Positions 1-9,420 of a DNA stretch of 20,347 nt are shown here, piece by piece (position 1 is the first letter of the stretch; each line of letters starts with the position of its first letter). The stretch lies in NCBI GenBank assembly GCA_029563035.1, contig JAKQTP010000115.1, forward strand, positions 1 to 20,347, in the 5' to 3' direction. The position numbers were made by a program, and so were the translations under genes. The notes beneath the pieces were generated by a model that saw only the letters and a list, made by a program, of their open reading frames with translations, did no database searches and was not told the DNA's origin. Origin of the DNA: an archaeon. Its GTDB lineage: Archaea > Iainarchaeota > Iainarchaeia > CSSED10-239.

Positions 1-986
1 AGCATTCTGTGGATATATCATTCTATTGCAGATGCTGTCTTATCTAAGCTCTTATTAAGTGATATTAAGTCCTTGATCCATGGATCACTATATACTGAGT
101 TAAAATTTCTTTCTGGATTATATACAAAAAATGGAAACCTGTTAAATTTTGGATTGTAAACATCCAATATATATCATTTACATGTTACTATTTGTCTTAT
201 TTTAACTTTTCAATTTTCTATCCATCTTAACCATATGTCTTTTACTATAACCGTATCTAGTTCTCTACTTTGTCATGTGCTTTTATTTGTTCTCTCCTTT
301 TCCAATAAATCCCAAAATTCAGATTCTCACTCTTTGTTGTCTGGTGAAACTTCTCAGTCTTTTCATAGGACTCATGAGTATTTCTCCTTTAACGTTGACA
401 CTGGCACTGGGTATGAAACTAATATAAACCTTCACTTTCTGTAATCAGTTGATGATGGATCAAACAGAACTTCAAACGAATTCTTTACCACAGCCTCAAT
501 TTCTGGTCACATTCATGTTATATTTGAAACTCAAACTTGCAATATTCAAACAGATGTTTTTAATGAATTAACAATTATATCTGTCATCAATCTCTTCATT
601 GAAAGTGAATCGTATTCATTCTGCAATATCTTATTAGATGCGATAGCCTCTTGCATCGCTTCATCAGATCAGTCTTTTGGTGAACACTGCCATCTTGGTT
701 GACTTCTTTTTATAAAATTCTTAACACCCCTTATTTGTGATCTTATTTTGTTTACAGTTCTTCTTATTTCTCACTCCTCTACTGGTATTTGGGCTATTTT
801 TCATAATGATTTGTTGTAGTAGACCCAATGATCTCATCTCACAAACCTTTCATTTATATACCAGTCTTTATGTAATTTTAGTATTCAGTTTTTAGTCTCA
901 TCATAAAGAGTGTCTACAAATGTTGATACATTTTCATTTTTTCATTTTGATATTTGATTTCATCTTAGAAATTTTAAATCAATCAT
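1..986 (-). CDS. Portal protein (C-terminus beyond the window)
   Basis: Dodecameric portal that would form the DNA gate at the capsid vertex and dock the terminase. Reading UGA as Gly gives an open frame from ATG at 984-986 to the window edge (at least 328 aa). The N-terminal third has the usual portal pattern: a GDHWVYYN segment followed by IPVEEGEIRRTVNKIRS, then P-R-W shortly after. A later PFFVYNPERNFNSVYSDPW segment and the following long helix match the portal wing/stem. An in-frame TAA lies just upstream of the ATG, which fixes the start. It overlaps the end of spoVG by 13 nt. The position downstream of terminase fits phage morphogenesis order. Family assignment is from pattern recognition, not alignment. 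Confidence 0.8.
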
Positions 987-1231
987 ATTTTATTTTGGAT
1001 TTCTTTTTCCAGTTGTCTATAAAGAGACTCGGTTAATGGGCAGAACATTCTTATGTCCACTCAATTCCTTTTTTTTGTTGGAAAAACTAATCTTATTTTT
1101 TGAGGCTCATTTAGTCTTGAAAATATTCAAATCCCTCATAGAAAAAGACAATCATCTAAAACTATTTGAGCGAATCAAATCAATCACTTCTCTCACGACA
1201 CTTTATTTATTTTTATTTTAGTTATCGTCAT
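974..1231 (-). CDS. spoVG: SpoVG-family nucleic-acid-binding protein
   Basis: An 85-aa protein very close to the SpoVG pattern: N-terminal MTITKIKINKVSGEKGL, then DDCLFLGGIGIFSRLN, KIRLVFPTKKRNGVDIR and a C-terminal helix LYRQLEKEIQNKI. SpoVG proteins are small beta-rich regulators that bind DNA or RNA; many phages and plasmids carry them. Two adjacent glycines of LGGIG are written UGA-GGG. The ATG at 1229-1231 overlaps the end of the upstream membrane-protein gene, and the stop lies inside the portal start, so translation is probably coupled. Its role here (regulating the late operon, or binding phage DNA) is inference. Confidence 0.85.
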
Positions 1232-1466
1232 ATTCGTTTATTTCTTTTTTTAAAGCCGTTATTAATTCCTTTTCTGGAACCTCATCTATCGACATAACGT
1301 TGTCAGATTTTTCGTCTGGCTCTGTTCACATTCAAGACAAATACGATATTGTTCATATAAATTTGTCTAAACTTGAATTCATTCATTCTGACATCTGCTT
1401 AACAATCATTACTGATGTTACCATTAATCAGATGCAGACTATTCATAATATTATTATTGAAACCAT
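1218..1466 (-). CDS. Small membrane protein, unknown function
   Basis: An 82-aa protein starting MVSIIILGIVCIGLMVTSVM, a single hydrophobic N-terminal helix of about 18 residues, followed by a polar, acidic tail ending in EINEYDDN. The predicted topology is one transmembrane segment or an uncleaved anchor. Three glycines in and after the helix are UGA codons. It starts 4 nt after the groEL stop and overlaps spoVG. It could be a virion or lysis accessory protein; nothing in the sequence settles this. Confidence 0.6.
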
Positions 1467-1470
1467 ATTT

Positions 1471-3039
1471 TTATTCTGAGTCAGTTATTCAAACTTCGCT
1501 TGTTAATAGTATGCTTGCAGCAGAAACGGCGTTTAGAACTTCATTTTTTACGCATTTTGCTGGATCGATAATTCAGCTAGCAAATCAGTCACAATATTCT
1601 GAAGTAAGAACATTAAAACATTTTTTATTGTTTGATTTTTCTATCTCCTTCTCTATTCCTGACGGGTTCAATCATGCATTAATAATTATTTGTCTAAATG
1701 GAGATTTTATTGACTCTCTGACTATTTCATATCATATTCTTTCATCTTTAGACATTTTTTTTACATTATCATTCATCATGTCTGATATTTTTAGTAGAGA
1801 TGTTCATGCTCACAAAACAACTCACTCATCTATTGCTGATTTAACTGCATTTATTGCATCTTCAACTCTATACTTTATTTCTGTCTGTTCAGTTTCTGAA
1901 TTTGTTAAAATCTTTATGTTAGCAATTTTTCATGTTAATCTTCCAAGTCTTTGTTTTAATTTTTCTATTTTAAATGTATCTTTTTCAGACTCTAATAATG
2001 CCTTTACTTCATCTTGTCTGTCTTTAACGTCTCAATTTGCTCATACCAAAATTGTGTCGTCCTTTGATGCTACAACAGTATCGCATGTTCAGAAATGTTC
2101 TATATTAGCCATTTTAAGCTTTACAGGACAATCATCTCATACAACTGTTGCTCATGTTTTTTTTGCCAAGTCGTACAACAGGTCTCTTTGGTAGTCTCAA
2201 AATGAAGACATTTTAACTGGTATAACTGAAAACTTATCTTGTAAATGGTTTCATATTAGAAATGCTAGTGCAGTTCATTCTATAGCGCTTGCAATTAATA
2301 ATATGTTTCTTTTTTGTGCTTTTAATGAGTTTTGAATAACATCTAATAACTGTGATTGCATGTCTAATTTATCTGTAGTTATTATTATTACTGGATTTTC
2401 CAACCTAGATGTTAATCTTTTCCTGTCATTAATAACTAGATGTGATTCGTATCATGAATCTATTTTAATTCACTCTATGTATTCAACATCTATTCATTTT
2501 CACATTCATCATGAAACTGTTATTACTCAATCTTTTCAGACTGATTTTATTGTATCTGATATTATTTTTCAAAGTTCTTTGTCGTTGTTTGCAGATATTA
2601 TAGATATATTTTCTCTATCTGAATCTGTTTTAATGTCTTTCTTTGTTTGTTTTATAAAGTCACAAATTTTCGATGATGCATAATCCATTCATCTTTTCAT
2701 TAAAACTGGATTTATTCATGATTCAATTTCCTTAGCTCATCTTTTTACTATACTTCTTAGTATTGAAATTGTTGATGTTGTTCAGTCTCATGCCTCTCTA
2801 TTTGTATTTTCGGATGCTTCTCTTGCAAGCATTACTCACATATTCTGATATTTATTCTTTAACATTATTTGACTTGCAACAGTGACTCAATCTTTAGTAA
2901 TTGTAGGGTATGAAGATTCAGTAAAAATAACATTTCTTCATTTTGGTCAAAGCGTTGACACTACTGCATCTGCCAGAATATCAACTCATTTAACAAATTC
3001 GTCTCTAAGTTTTTTTCAAAATAATAAATCTTTATACAT
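1471..3039 (-). CDS. groEL: GroEL chaperonin (phage-encoded, UGA = Gly)
   Basis: A 522-aa group I chaperonin, collinear with bacterial GroEL. Visible landmarks are LGPKGRN at residues 30-36, ITKDGVTVA near 47-55, the ATPase signature GDGTTS at 84-89 (catalytic Asp85), SANND, KVGKEGVITV-like KSVGKDGVITV, the apical GVKMSSFGD-like segment, and DEGVVLGAG near 410. The C-terminal GGM repeat tail of host GroELs is absent. Most glycines, including both in GDG and both in LGPKG, are UGA, which is the clearest proof of the code. The ATG overlaps the groES stop (8 nt shared), so the pair is translationally coupled. It probably folds the major capsid or other virion proteins in the host cytoplasm. Confidence 0.95.
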
Positions 3040-3292
3040 TTTTTGTTATGCTACCAAGTACATCGTCTTTGTCAACGAAATATACTTGCTCGCCATTATA
3101 TTCTAATAAAAATAATGCGTATTTTCATACTATGACGAAGTCTCAAGTTTTATAATCCTCGTCTCAATCAATTACCTCACAAGATACTAATATTTTATCC
3201 TCGTCTGTTTCTTCAACTATAATATCTTGAGATATTCTAGTATCTGTTGGTTTCTTAAGCAACAGTAATCACTTCTTCTTTTTTATTTCCAT
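3032..3292 (-). CDS. groES: GroES co-chaperonin
   Basis: An 86-aa co-chaperonin lid. It has the C-terminal GroES fold pattern: KILVSCEVIDGDEDYKTGD, then a VIVGKYALFLLEYNGEQVYFV segment, then KDDVLGSI, equivalent to VGDRVLFGKYAG and REDDILAI of host GroES. The N-terminal half is diverged: the mobile loop, normally GGIVL, reads ISQDIIV here, so the GroEL-binding tripeptide would be IIV. The start ATG (3290-3292) lies inside the preceding 83-aa gene and the stop overlaps groEL. The loop divergence suggests co-evolution with the adjacent phage GroEL rather than use of the host ring (inference). Confidence 0.88.
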
Positions 3293-3506
3293 CTTCGTTT
3301 TGTACAAATGTATTCTCTACTATTCTAATGCTAGGAATAACCTCTCATCATTCGACTAATACATTTGCAGCGTAAATTATAAAATTATATTTTTTTAATA
3401 ATTGCTGCAATTCATTTTCGAACTCAGCTTTTTTGTCCGATTTCAACGATCATGTTGATCATGATGCGTTGATTGTCTCTGCTTTGATTTCTACGTCTTG
3501 TTTCAT
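3255..3506 (-). CDS. Hypothetical protein upstream of groES
   Basis: An 83-aa protein with no recognised domain. It has a Ser/Gly-rich N-terminal linker (NASGSTGSLKSDKK, with both glycines as UGA), an amphipathic helix EFENELQQLLKKYNF, then an apparent beta segment IIYAANVLVEGGEVIPSIRI with two consecutive UGA codons forming Gly-Gly. It starts 6 nt after the terminase nuclease stop and overlaps groES by 38 nt. No function can be assigned. Confidence 0.6.
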
Positions 3507-3512
3507 AGTTTT

Positions 3513-4487
3513 TTATAAATCCATATCTGTTATTATGGATGGTTTTAATAATCTTTGTATATCTTTTTGTATCGGTGTCATTTTATCTTTTGGTGTTGGT
3601 GGTTCGTGTAAATAACACATTACTAAATATCTAAGAGCGTCAACTGCGTGATCGTCCTTTTTTACAACCTTTTCAGGATTATCATTTGTTATAGCTTGTC
3701 TTTCAGTCTGATTCTTATATCTATATTTTTGTATTTGTCTAACAAGATTTGGACACTTGTCAATAAATATGTATAATCTAGATTTTCAATCTTTTTGTAT
3801 TTTAAATAGTTCTCTTATTCTTGTTATAGAAGCATCAACGTCATTGTTTCATGGCATAAAATCAAATCAGTTGTCATAAAACTCTTGTATAACAGAATAT
3901 GGTATTTCTCAAGATTCTGTGTCCTTTGTTCTGTTTTTATTTTTTGTACTTGGATCTATGACCTTAACTTGAAATGCCCTATCTACAGTATATCTAACCT
4001 CATCCATTGACATATTGTCAGTGTTTCAGATATAATTTCTAAAGAAGATTCTCATATCTTTTGACGCTGCTGATGGTATTGCTGGTTTATAATACTCGTC
4101 TATTATATACAATATTCAGTCTTTGTATGCAGCGATAAGTCAGCAGTTTGGATTTGATTGTCAAAAGTCTAGTGAAAGCGCCATTTCTGCTCAACTTATT
4201 GAAAATGATGGTATTAGATGTATTGATGGATCAAAGTCACAATACTGTGGTCAAAATATCAACCTGCTTCACGCCTCCTTAAATTCTATCTCCATTTCTC
4301 TGTCCCACTTTGCCTGAATACTTATTTTCCTTTTTTGCATGTTATACCATTCTCTTCACTGTCTTTCTGGATCTTTATCTGGATCTGAACTATAATGTAA
4401 TGCTAGTACTGGATATTTGTTATTTTTATTTTCCCAAAATTTAACTCATTTTATTATTTCCTTTCATGGAAAATCTTTATATTGCAT
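3513..4487 (-). CDS. terL: Terminase large subunit, nuclease half
   Basis: A 324-aa RNase H-fold nuclease of the DNA-packaging motor. Key features are LSLDFGQSNPN with the first catalytic Asp at 107 followed by the beta-hairpin CGLIAAYKDGILYIIDEYY, and the C-terminal KKDDHAVDALRYLVM motif (Asp278/279 and Asp283) that closes the metal site. The N-terminal 80 residues (EREWYN-like and MEIEFKEAG segments) correspond to the linker region that normally follows the ATPase coupling motif. It begins at an ATG one base after the TAA of the ATPase gene, so terL is divided into two genes at the inter-domain linker. Together they make about 558 aa, a normal TerL length. Confidence 0.9.
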
Positions 4488-4488
4488 A

Positions 4489-5193
4489 TTAATCGTCTTC
4501 TATTTCATCAAAGCACGCTTTTTCAAAAAATGTATTTGCAAGAGCAGTGCTAAGAAGTGTAACTTTTCATGTTTTTCATATAGCTGGTAGAGCAGCTTCA
4601 AATGCTCACTCTGCTTCGTTTTGGAACGCAGCCTCATCCATTAGTAGTCATGACAATGTCTGCATACGAACCTGATCTCTTCACTGAGGAACTCATCTTA
4701 TTTCTGATTTTATAGCTGGAAATGATAACTTAGCAGAACTTTCTTGCTTCTTTTTTGTTTTTCATTCCTTGAGTTCTATGAATTTTCAGTTTTCATAATA
4801 CCTTTTTAGAAAATCTGGTTCGTTCTCATATAGTATCTTAGCTCTATTTACTAAGTCTATAGCATCGTCTTCTTTCTTTGACTGAAAGAAAACAAGTTTT
4901 CATTTTCTAAACTGTGCTAGCCATAAATATAATCACACAAAGATCCAGCTTCACATATGTTGTCTAGACTTAGGGACAAACAAAACTTGATGTTCAAGCC
5001 ATTTGTCTATAACTATTTCTAGATATTTTTTTCTTGGGAAATTTTTAAAGACCTTATTTTCTGGGTCATCTGAATCCAGAGTTTTTAACCAATTAAAAAT
5101 AAAGTGTTTTGGATCTTCCTTGCATCTATACCATTCTAATTCTTGTAGCGCTGGAGATCTTTTTAATTTTTGTAAATATTCTAAACTTAACAT
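4489..5193 (-). CDS. terL: Terminase large subunit, ATPase half
   Basis: A 234-aa packaging ATPase domain. It has a terminase-type Walker A, VPKSRQHMGSW (Lys75-Trp83), Walker B LLMDEAAF (Asp186, Glu187), and the coupling motif VTLLSTA near 211-217. The N-terminal part (ALQELEWYRCKEDPKHFIFNW) matches the region that precedes the motor in many TerL proteins. In the standard code only the first 80 residues would be visible, because residue 81, the P-loop Gly, is UGA. An in-frame TAA upstream supports the ATG at 5191-5193. The stop is followed directly by the nuclease ORF (TAATATG junction, also seen between other genes here), so the split looks established rather than a sequencing error. Confidence 0.9.
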
Positions 5194-5343
5194 CTTTTAT
5201 ATTATGTCCTAAAGTCTGGATTAGGGGCTTTTTCTGTTTCGTCGTTGATCCAGACATGCACTTTCATATATTCCTATTAGCTCAGGATATATAATGAATA
5301 GTGAAAAAATCGACTACTTTCCCCAGACTCTAGGACGCAATTA

Positions 5344-5457
5344 TTATAATTTTTTTCTAGATTTTTTATACTTTGGCCTTACTGATTCAAGAACTATAAC
5401 AGCAAGTTGTCATAATGACAATCTCTTCATCTTCTTGATTGTTAAGTCTTTCAACAT
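5344..5457 (-). CDS. Small basic ORF between terS and terL
   Basis: A 37-aa reading frame, rich in Lys/Arg (KKMKRLSLGQ, RPKYKKSRKK), starting 4 nt after the terS stop. It is short, so coding is supported only by position in the operon and the tight spacing. The following 150 bases (5194-5343) up to terL contain no convincing gene. Confidence 0.4.
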
Positions 5458-5460
5458 ATA

Positions 5461-5946
5461 TTATAGTTCGTTTAATATTTGTTCTTTTAATTTTTGTCTT
5501 TCTTCTTTTGATAGTATTTCTACTGGCACAGAATCTTGTTCTCAATCATCCAATGGTTCATCTATAACTGGTTCTTCGTTTTTCTTATATCAACACAACT
5601 CCAGATATTCTCTATACGCTCTAAGTCTTGTATTCCAATCTGGAGCTTCTGAAGTGAATTCTCATCTCTTGTTGAATATTTTTCTGGTTGCAGCCATTGC
5701 CTCTATTAATTGCTTAACTATATATTCTTTGTCAAGTCATAATTTTTTTCATATAAACGAAAAAGATCATTCAACAAGTTCTATATAATTTCTTACATAT
5801 TTATTTTCAAGTAATTTTGATGCATTTGTTTTTCAATCCTTCACATCTCAGTATACTTTTTCATATGCTTCTTTTGCATTGTATCTGCATTTTACATATT
5901 CTTCACAGAATTGTTTTTGTTTTTCATTAAGTCTAATCTTGTCCAT
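5461..5946 (-). CDS. terS: Terminase small subunit
   Basis: A 161-aa protein with the classic TerS opening: LNEKQKQFCEEYVKCRYNAKEAY, then Gly-Asp, NASKLLENKYVRNYIE, the helix-turn-helix pattern that recognises the packaging site. The rest is helical (KEYIVKQLIEAMAATRK; WNTRLRAYREYLEL) with an acidic linker and a charged C-terminal helix that would form the oligomer or contact TerL. It starts one base after the kinase gene stop (TAATATG) and is followed after a short ORF by terL, the usual terS-terL order. Confidence 0.85.
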
Positions 5947-5947
5947 A

Positions 5948-6418
5948 TTATAGATATATTATTCAATCTTCATTTAACTCTTCCAATCATTTTAATTTTT
6001 TATATTCTTCTAGTCTTTCCAAATTATCTTCAACTCATTTATTTTCTATCCATTTATAGAAGTCAACTTCTTTATATATAAAAAATATATTATTTCATTC
6101 AAGCTTTTTAATCATTTCCCTATCCTCATTAAACGACATTCAGTATCATTCTATTATTACTCATTCACTTTTGCTTTTATGATATTTTACAAGTTTATTA
6201 TTGTATTGAGCGAATTTTAATGACTCTAGTTCTTTTCAATCAACTTCTCACCAATGCTTTGGATCTGGAAAGTCTCAGTATTTATATCATAATTTTATTC
6301 AAACGCTGTTATATACATCGTCTGTGTGAATTATATCAAATCATGTTATCAGTGAAAGTTTTCTAGCCAATGTTGTCTTTCACGCAGATGGTATTCATCA
6401 CACCATTATTATTTTCAT
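5948..6418 (-). CDS. P-loop kinase (AAA_33 / zeta-like)
   Basis: A 156-aa P-loop NTPase. The Walker A GGIPSAGKTT (residues 7-16) has Gly7, Gly8 and Gly13 all encoded by UGA. It is followed by TGFDIIHTDDVY (Asp33/Asp34), the pattern of small nucleotide, polynucleotide or sugar kinases, and by VIIEGYGMS, a Walker B-like strand. The C-terminal helix is rich in Lys/Glu. It overlaps the methyltransferase gene by 10 nt. Substrate is not recognisable; with a glycosyltransferase and methyltransferase next door, a sugar or nucleotide modification role is possible but unproven. Confidence 0.75.
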
Positions 6419-7050
6419 ACTTTTTTAAAGTGAATTACGAATCTTGGAATTTTGTCTCATTTTTGGTCTACTGATTTTCAGTAATATATAACTTCAAATC
6501 ATTTTGCCATTTCTTTTATTCTTTCTAAACTAGGAAAGTAGCATGGTTCTTCGTCAACTCATCTGCTATATTTTTCTAGTTCATGATCTTGAGATAGTCA
6601 TCATTCCCAGATTAACAAACCTCACTCATTTAATAATTCATTAACTATATTAAAAAACTCTTCTTGTCTTTCTCTGAAATAATGAAAAGTCGAAAAACAT
6701 GTAACTGCATCAAATTTTCACTTTATTTCTTCATCAAATATTGAATTTATTTTAAAGTCAATATTATTTATTTTATAGAATTCCTTATATCAATTTGCTA
6801 TTTCTATTACATTCTCTCAAGCTCATCACTTCTTATCAACATCTATTCATGTTACATGTTTTGCTCATGCTTGACTAAATCTTATTGGGAAGTATCATGT
6901 ATTACATCAAACATCTAGTATTGTCAATCACTTTGGGTTAAAATTTATAGCATCTAACTTTTCTTTACTCCTTGAATTTTTTGCTATTCAGCTAATGTCT
7001 TCAAAATTTTGATATATAGTTCTCTTCTTCAACTCTTCTATGTTTTGCAT
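6409..7050 (-). CDS. Class I SAM-dependent methyltransferase
   Basis: A 213-aa Rossmann methyltransferase. Motif I is LTILDVGCNTGYF (residues 42-54, glycines written UGA), motif II TGIDVD ends in the ribose-binding Asp70, and FDAVTCFSTFHYF and LNEGGLLIWEGG correspond to the later core strands. The residues after the third strand do not identify DNA, tRNA or protein methyltransferases; it resembles small-molecule or O-methyltransferases most. It overlaps the end of the glycosyltransferase gene by 13 nt and the kinase start by 10 nt, so the three are probably one functional set, perhaps decorating a glycan on the virion or host surface (inference). Confidence 0.82.
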
Positions 7051-8462
7051 TTTTTTAAAAATAATTCTTTATTAAATGTTATTAACTCAGGCTCTGTCTC
7101 ATATCTCTTGTAGAAGTCAGGATTTTCTTTTGACATTTCTGAATCGTATTTTTTTTGTCTTTCTGATTTTATCTTAATATCTTCTTTGTTCACATATCAA
7201 TAATGGTGAAGTATATAATCAGTAATTATTCTATTTTCATAGCAATAAACTGGAGCTGATCAACAGTGTATATTCCTATCGTAAAATTTATATCAATATT
7301 CTGGTATGTACTTAAACAATCTTATATTAAATTGATTTCAAAACGCTCAATCAATCCTTACTTTCTCTTTATCTCACCAGTAATGCGCTATTCTAAAGTC
7401 TATTCATATATTTTCATTCAATAATCATAGCACATTCTCTAGTTTTAACTCAGGATCTAGTATTTCGTCAGCATCTAACGGTATTATTCAGTGAGGATTT
7501 TGACTTATAGCGTAACTTGTAGTTCTTTCTCTTAAAATATTCTCTTTTTCTCAAAACAATCTTTTGTCATGATAGTATATTTTTGTCTTTTCGTCTTTTA
7601 GTTCGTCTAATTCTGCCATTGTTTCAAAATTAGATCAATCACACACTATTATTATTTTGTCAACAAACGATTTTTTAAGATATCATATCGAATCTTTCAA
7701 ATATCTACCATTTTCATCTCATACTATCATCGTCGCTATTATTCTGTTGTCGTCTTTCCACTTATCTTCAAATATCTTTTTTCATTTAAAGTAGTTTTGT
7801 TTCCATATTTCTCATTCTGTGTTTACACTATCTTTTCATTCATGCGTTGCAAGTGCTCAAGATATTGCTATATTCCATCATCTTCTAGTTATATTTTCAC
7901 ATATATCATTATCTTCCCACATGAAGAAGTAATCTTCATCGAATCATCATATTCTTTCAAATATTTCCCTTCTTATAGCCATCAAAGAACCATTAACTCA
8001 CCATTCAGTTTCACTACATTTGGCTCAAACGAGCCCGACAGAGCTGTCTTCGAATTCTTTTAACATTAATTCGATATCTCACTTGAACAGCTTAACGTCG
8101 TCGTTTATAAAAATTATAAATTCTGAATTAGATTTGTTTATATTTGCTCAGTAATTACATGCAGCAGCAAATCAACCATTTTCTTTGTTAAAGATTCTTT
8201 CAATAACTCTAAGATTTACAGTGTCAGATATTATCCATTCAAAAGAGCTAAAGGTAGATTTTAAATCTCTAGTAGGTATTACCACATCTACCTTTCATTT
8301 GGTATATTCATATCAGTATAGATTACTACCAGTTATTTCATTCTTTGGGTACTTTAATTCTATTATATTAATTATATCAACTTTATCTATATATCTATTT
8401 AGATCTTTCTCCATCAATATTCAGATCGATCAATCTCTATGTTTTACTATATACTTATTCAT
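7038..8462 (-). CDS. Two-domain family-2 glycosyltransferase
   Basis: A 474-aa protein with two GT-A domains. The first has VDVVIPTRD, NKENGGFAAACNYGA, FINDDV (metal-binding Asp pair near residue 118) and the acceptor motif IGGFDEDYFFMWEDND, typical of rhamnosyl-type GT2 enzymes. The second, from about residue 235, starts RIIATMIVGDE and contains IIPLDADE (DxD-type, near 331). Glycines in NGGF and IGGF are UGA. ATG at 8460-8462 is taken as start; the same frame stays open upstream to a TAG at 8517-8519 and would encode LLGEPRPIGAIYNILH but has no ATG, GTG or TTG. It is the first gene of the left operon. Confidence 0.85.
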
Positions 8463-8818
8463 ATGTAATATATTATATATTGCTCCGATTGGACGTGGTT
8501 CACCTAAAAGCCTATGCTAATAAGTTTTAACACTTTAACCTTCTTAGGGATTCCAGTTGATATTAATCGATTTAATTTCGTATCAACCCTTGATTCTCTC
8601 CTGACTACTCGCTATCTTGAGGTCAGGGTTCGTTCTATGTCACAATCAAGTTTAGGCGTAATGACATAGACACCGAAAAAGTTGTATTGCTCCGCGTGGG
8701 ACTGGGACTCCTTTTTCATCGTATCTTTTAAAGTCGGCATCCAGAGGTGGCAGTACGAATTATGCCTCTCACCATCCTCCAGTATTTAGGGGAATAAATT
8801 CCCAAGTTTTTAAATTAT
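8463..8818 (-). ncRNA. Structured 5' leader of the late operon
   Basis: About 350 nt between the predicted transcription start and the glycosyltransferase ATG, with visibly higher GC at 8530-8810 than the flanks and no convincing ORF. On the minus-strand RNA several stems can be drawn: GGGAA/TTCCC at the start, CTATGTCA/TGACATAG (8 bp), CCTGAC/GTCAGG enclosing CTC/GAG, and GTTGATA/TATCAAC. This is compatible with a regulatory leader, a structured RNA, or an insertion at the 5' end of the operon. I do not recognise it as any named RNA family. Confidence 0.5.
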
Positions 8819-8824
8819 ATTATT

Positions 8825-8862
8825 ATTATAGCACGGTGTTTACAGCTTGTCAAGTTTGACAA
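8825..8862 (-). promoter_or_regulatory. Late-operon promoter with palindromic operator
   Basis: On the minus strand there is a perfect TTGACA, 17 nt, TATAAT promoter; the -10 lies at 8825-8830 and the -35 at 8848-8853. The -35 is one arm of the palindrome TTGTCAAGTTTGACAA (8847-8862), so a dimeric regulator could compete with RNA polymerase. The same palindrome overlaps two other promoters in the window. Confidence 0.85.
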
Positions 8863-8968
8863 ATGTATATTTTTATGGTACAAATATCCCTATAAAATAA
8901 GGAGATCGTTACTTTACCATATTTTACTTATTTTGTCAAAAAATAAAAATAAATATTTTTTTTCATTT

Positions 8969-9100
8969 TTATATCATGCTATAATCTTTGTTTCTAACCA
9001 TCCTAGAATAAGTCTGTTTATCGTAATATATCTTACCAAGATTCCAACTATATTTTATCCTAGATTTTCTCTTTCTTTTATTAACCTTTTTATAATGCAT
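8969..9100 (-). CDS. Small basic ORF behind the second operator
   Basis: A 43-aa frame, MHYKKVNKRKRKSRIKYSW at its start, very rich in Lys/Arg/Tyr. It begins about 28 nt downstream of the -10 of the minus-strand promoter at 9128-9165, and an AGGTG sequence lies 5-9 nt upstream of its ATG. The opposite strand carries an 83-codon frame that is less convincing. It could be a small regulator acting in this control region; no family is recognised. Confidence 0.4.
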   Translation of the reverse strand: MHYKKVNKRKRKSRIKYSWNLGKIYYDKQTYSRMVRNKDYSMI

Positions 9101-9127
9101 ATTACACCTATTCTTTCATTTATATTA

Positions 9128-9165
9128 ATAATAGCACACTTTAAAAAGCTTGTCAAGTTTGACAA
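9128..9165 (-). promoter_or_regulatory. Second minus-strand promoter with the same operator
   Basis: Minus-strand TTGACA (9151-9156), 17-nt spacer, TATTAT (9128-9133). The -35 is again an arm of TTGTCAAGTTTGACAA (9150-9165). It would transcribe the 43-aa ORF and possibly read into the late operon. Confidence 0.75.
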
Positions 9166-9420
9166 AGATTTTAAAATATGTTGAAGAGGTATGAACTCAG
9201 AAAATGTTACACCTACAACATAACGTATTTTTTGTCAACCAACCTGGGATCTTAAAAAACAGGCTAAAAGAATGCTTTATATAAATGCCAGCGCCACTAA
9301 TAATATATAGCCCCCTATAAAGTTAATAAACCATTGTCTTTACAAGCTTTCGGCTATATTTATGGTGTTATTTATTATACACACGTAGTAGAGGTAATTT
9401 ATATAGGTATAAGCATAAGA

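Noticed and set aside
1415..2194. 259-codon plus-strand reading frame
   Set aside because: It is antisense to groEL, which is unmistakable in table 25. The frame is open because UGA-rich coding on the other strand yields TCA, not stops.
4951..5193. A stand-alone 80-aa protein
   Set aside because: It is only the first part of the terminase ATPase; the apparent stop is the UGA for the P-loop glycine.
5294..5788. Plus-strand frame of 164 codons and other plus-strand frames between 235 and 8520
   Set aside because: All are antisense to recognised minus-strand genes and show no domain pattern.
1..8462. UGA read as tryptophan (table 4)
   Set aside because: UGA falls at invariant glycines, Trp positions use UGG, and the UGA-reading tRNA has glycine features.
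8501..8503. GTG as start of the glycosyltransferase
   Set aside because: It is in a different frame from the enzyme.
8590..8660. Plus-strand GSFYVTIKFRRND, similar to the start of LAGLIDADG homing endonucleases
   Set aside because: The frame has stops nearby and would need frameshifts to continue; a chance resemblance cannot be excluded, so no gene is called.
8933..9184. 83-codon plus-strand frame
   Set aside because: Non-ATG start, T-rich composition, overlaps two minus-strand promoter elements and the more plausible 43-aa ORF.
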